This document shows, in pieces, positions 63,434 through 64,000 of a DNA stretch of 64,000 nucleotides. How positions within the stretch are numbered: the first letter of the stretch is position 1; each line of letters opens with the position of its first letter. A program made the position numbers and the translations under genes. This DNA is from Bog-473 sp963788585. Lineage in GTDB: Bacteria; Actinomycetota; Acidimicrobiia; Acidimicrobiales; RAAP-2. Location: NCBI GenBank assembly GCA_963788585.1, contig CAWBHA010000006.1, forward strand, positions 248,001-312,000. The letters are read 5' to 3'. The notes below the pieces were generated by a model. The model saw only the letters and a list, made by a program, of their open reading frames with translations. It was not told the origin of the DNA and did not search any database.

Positions 63434-63958
63434 ATGGAGATCATCAACTTGGGTGCGACGGATGGGCTGCCCCCGGTGAACTGGGGGAACGTTCTCGAAA
63501 AGCTCGATGCCGGATCGCCGCCGGCTCCAGACGCCCACAACGCTCGCACGACGTGGCTTTCGACGGTGAACCGGGACGGGAGCCCCCACGTGACTGCGGT
63601 CGGTGCGCTCTGGCTCGACGGAAACTTCTGGTTCCAGACCGGATCGCGTACTCGCAAGGGCCGCAACGTCGCCCGCGACTCGCGCTGCTCGATCGCGGTG
63701 TCGATCCTCGATGCTGACGTCGTCGCCGAAGGTGAGGCAGAGCGGGAGACTGACCCGGCCACGCTCACGCGCCTTGCCAGGGCTTGGGCGGACCAGGGGT
63801 GGCCCGCCGAAGTCGATGAGACCCGGACAGGAATCACCGCCCCGTTCAACGCGCCGTCGCAGGGACCACCCCCGTGGAACGTCTATCGCATCAGGCCACA
63901 TTCGGTGACCGTGACACTGGGCACCGAGCCGGGCGGGCTGACTCGCTTCAGGTTCTAA
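63434..63958 (+). CDS. Pyridoxamine 5'-phosphate-oxidase-like flavoprotein
   Basis: 174 residues from ATG 63434 (GGGAGA upstream). The split-barrel FMN-binding fold is shown by TTWLSTVNRDGSPHVTAVGALWLDGNFWFQTGSRTRKGRNVARDSRCSIAV-type sequence (given here only as pattern: T-x-x-W-x-x-T, GSPHVTAVG, FWFQTG, R-x-x-N-x-x-RD). The C-terminal VYRIRPHSVTVTLG is typical of the F420/FMN-binding PNPOx relatives of Actinobacteria. The substrate and cofactor are not certain. Confidence 0.82.
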   Translation: MEIINLGATDGLPPVNWGNVLEKLDAGSPPAPDAHNARTTWLSTVNRDGSPHVTAVGALWLDGNFWFQTGSRTRKGRNVARDSRCSIAVSILDADVVAEGEAERETDPATLTRLARAWADQGWPAEVDETRTGITAPFNAPSQGPPPWNVYRIRPHSVTVTLGTEPGGLTRFRF

Positions 63959-64000
63959 CCTCAGCCTGGCGAGATGGCTGTCCCGGCCTCGCCAATCGGC

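Overview
This is a high-GC window with actinobacterial gene style: GTG/TTG starts, GGAGG-type ribosome sites, DUF2142 and GT87 membrane glycosyltransferases, a GAP-family protein, DUF1269/DUF6325/SHOCT stress-type proteins and COG4315 secreted proteins. The class Acidimicrobiia is my best guess from the gene mix. It is an inference, because there is no rRNA or other phylogenetic marker here and no complete tRNA.

The window has two parts. Bases 1-32,800 look like ordinary chromosome. They hold a truncated surface protein made of 98-residue Ig-like repeats, a YceI protein and several polytopic glycosyltransferase-like proteins (GT87, DUF2142, GT39). They also hold an SGNH protein, a phytanoyl-CoA-dioxygenase-like enzyme, a universal stress protein, a GGDEF cyclase, a NUDIX hydrolase, a VOC protein and a secreted trypsin-like protease. 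Then comes a transport and stress block: a broken GAP protein, a DMT transporter, DUF4235, SulP-STAS, a lipid-kinase-like protein, PPK2, DUF1269, a SHOCT/DUF6325/SHOCT run and an MFS exporter. Decayed genes lie among them (Ig-like, DUF2142 and epimerase remnants).

Bases 32,800-64,000 look different. pyrF and a coupled DoxX-Rieske/phosphodiester-glycosidase pair are followed by a mobile-element scar (serine-recombinase remnant and two small overlapping ORFs). After that comes a long run of mostly single, unrelated accessory genes in both orientations: three GNATs, two methyltransferases, two phosphotransferases, two GrpB proteins, DinB, AAA, ABC, flavin reductase, PhyH, CMD, an ECF sigma/anti-sigma pair and PNPOx.

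About 18 copies of a short GC-rich palindromic repeat separate these genes. Its core is roughly GTGCCCC(C)-GTTCGCCGGGA-GGGG, often followed by a second hairpin with GTGCC/GGCAC arms. Copies are intergenic, often lie within about 20 bases of a stop codon, and every copy I found reads in the same direction. An intact IS30 element is inserted inside one copy, which can be rebuilt across it. An IS110 element appears to split a second copy, and a dead IS110 may sit in a third. The arrangement resembles a cassette array or a REP-like landing pad for insertion sequences, but canonical attC motifs and an integron integrase are not visible. This repeat family, together with a candidate bridge-RNA region in the IS110 element, is the most interesting signal in the window.
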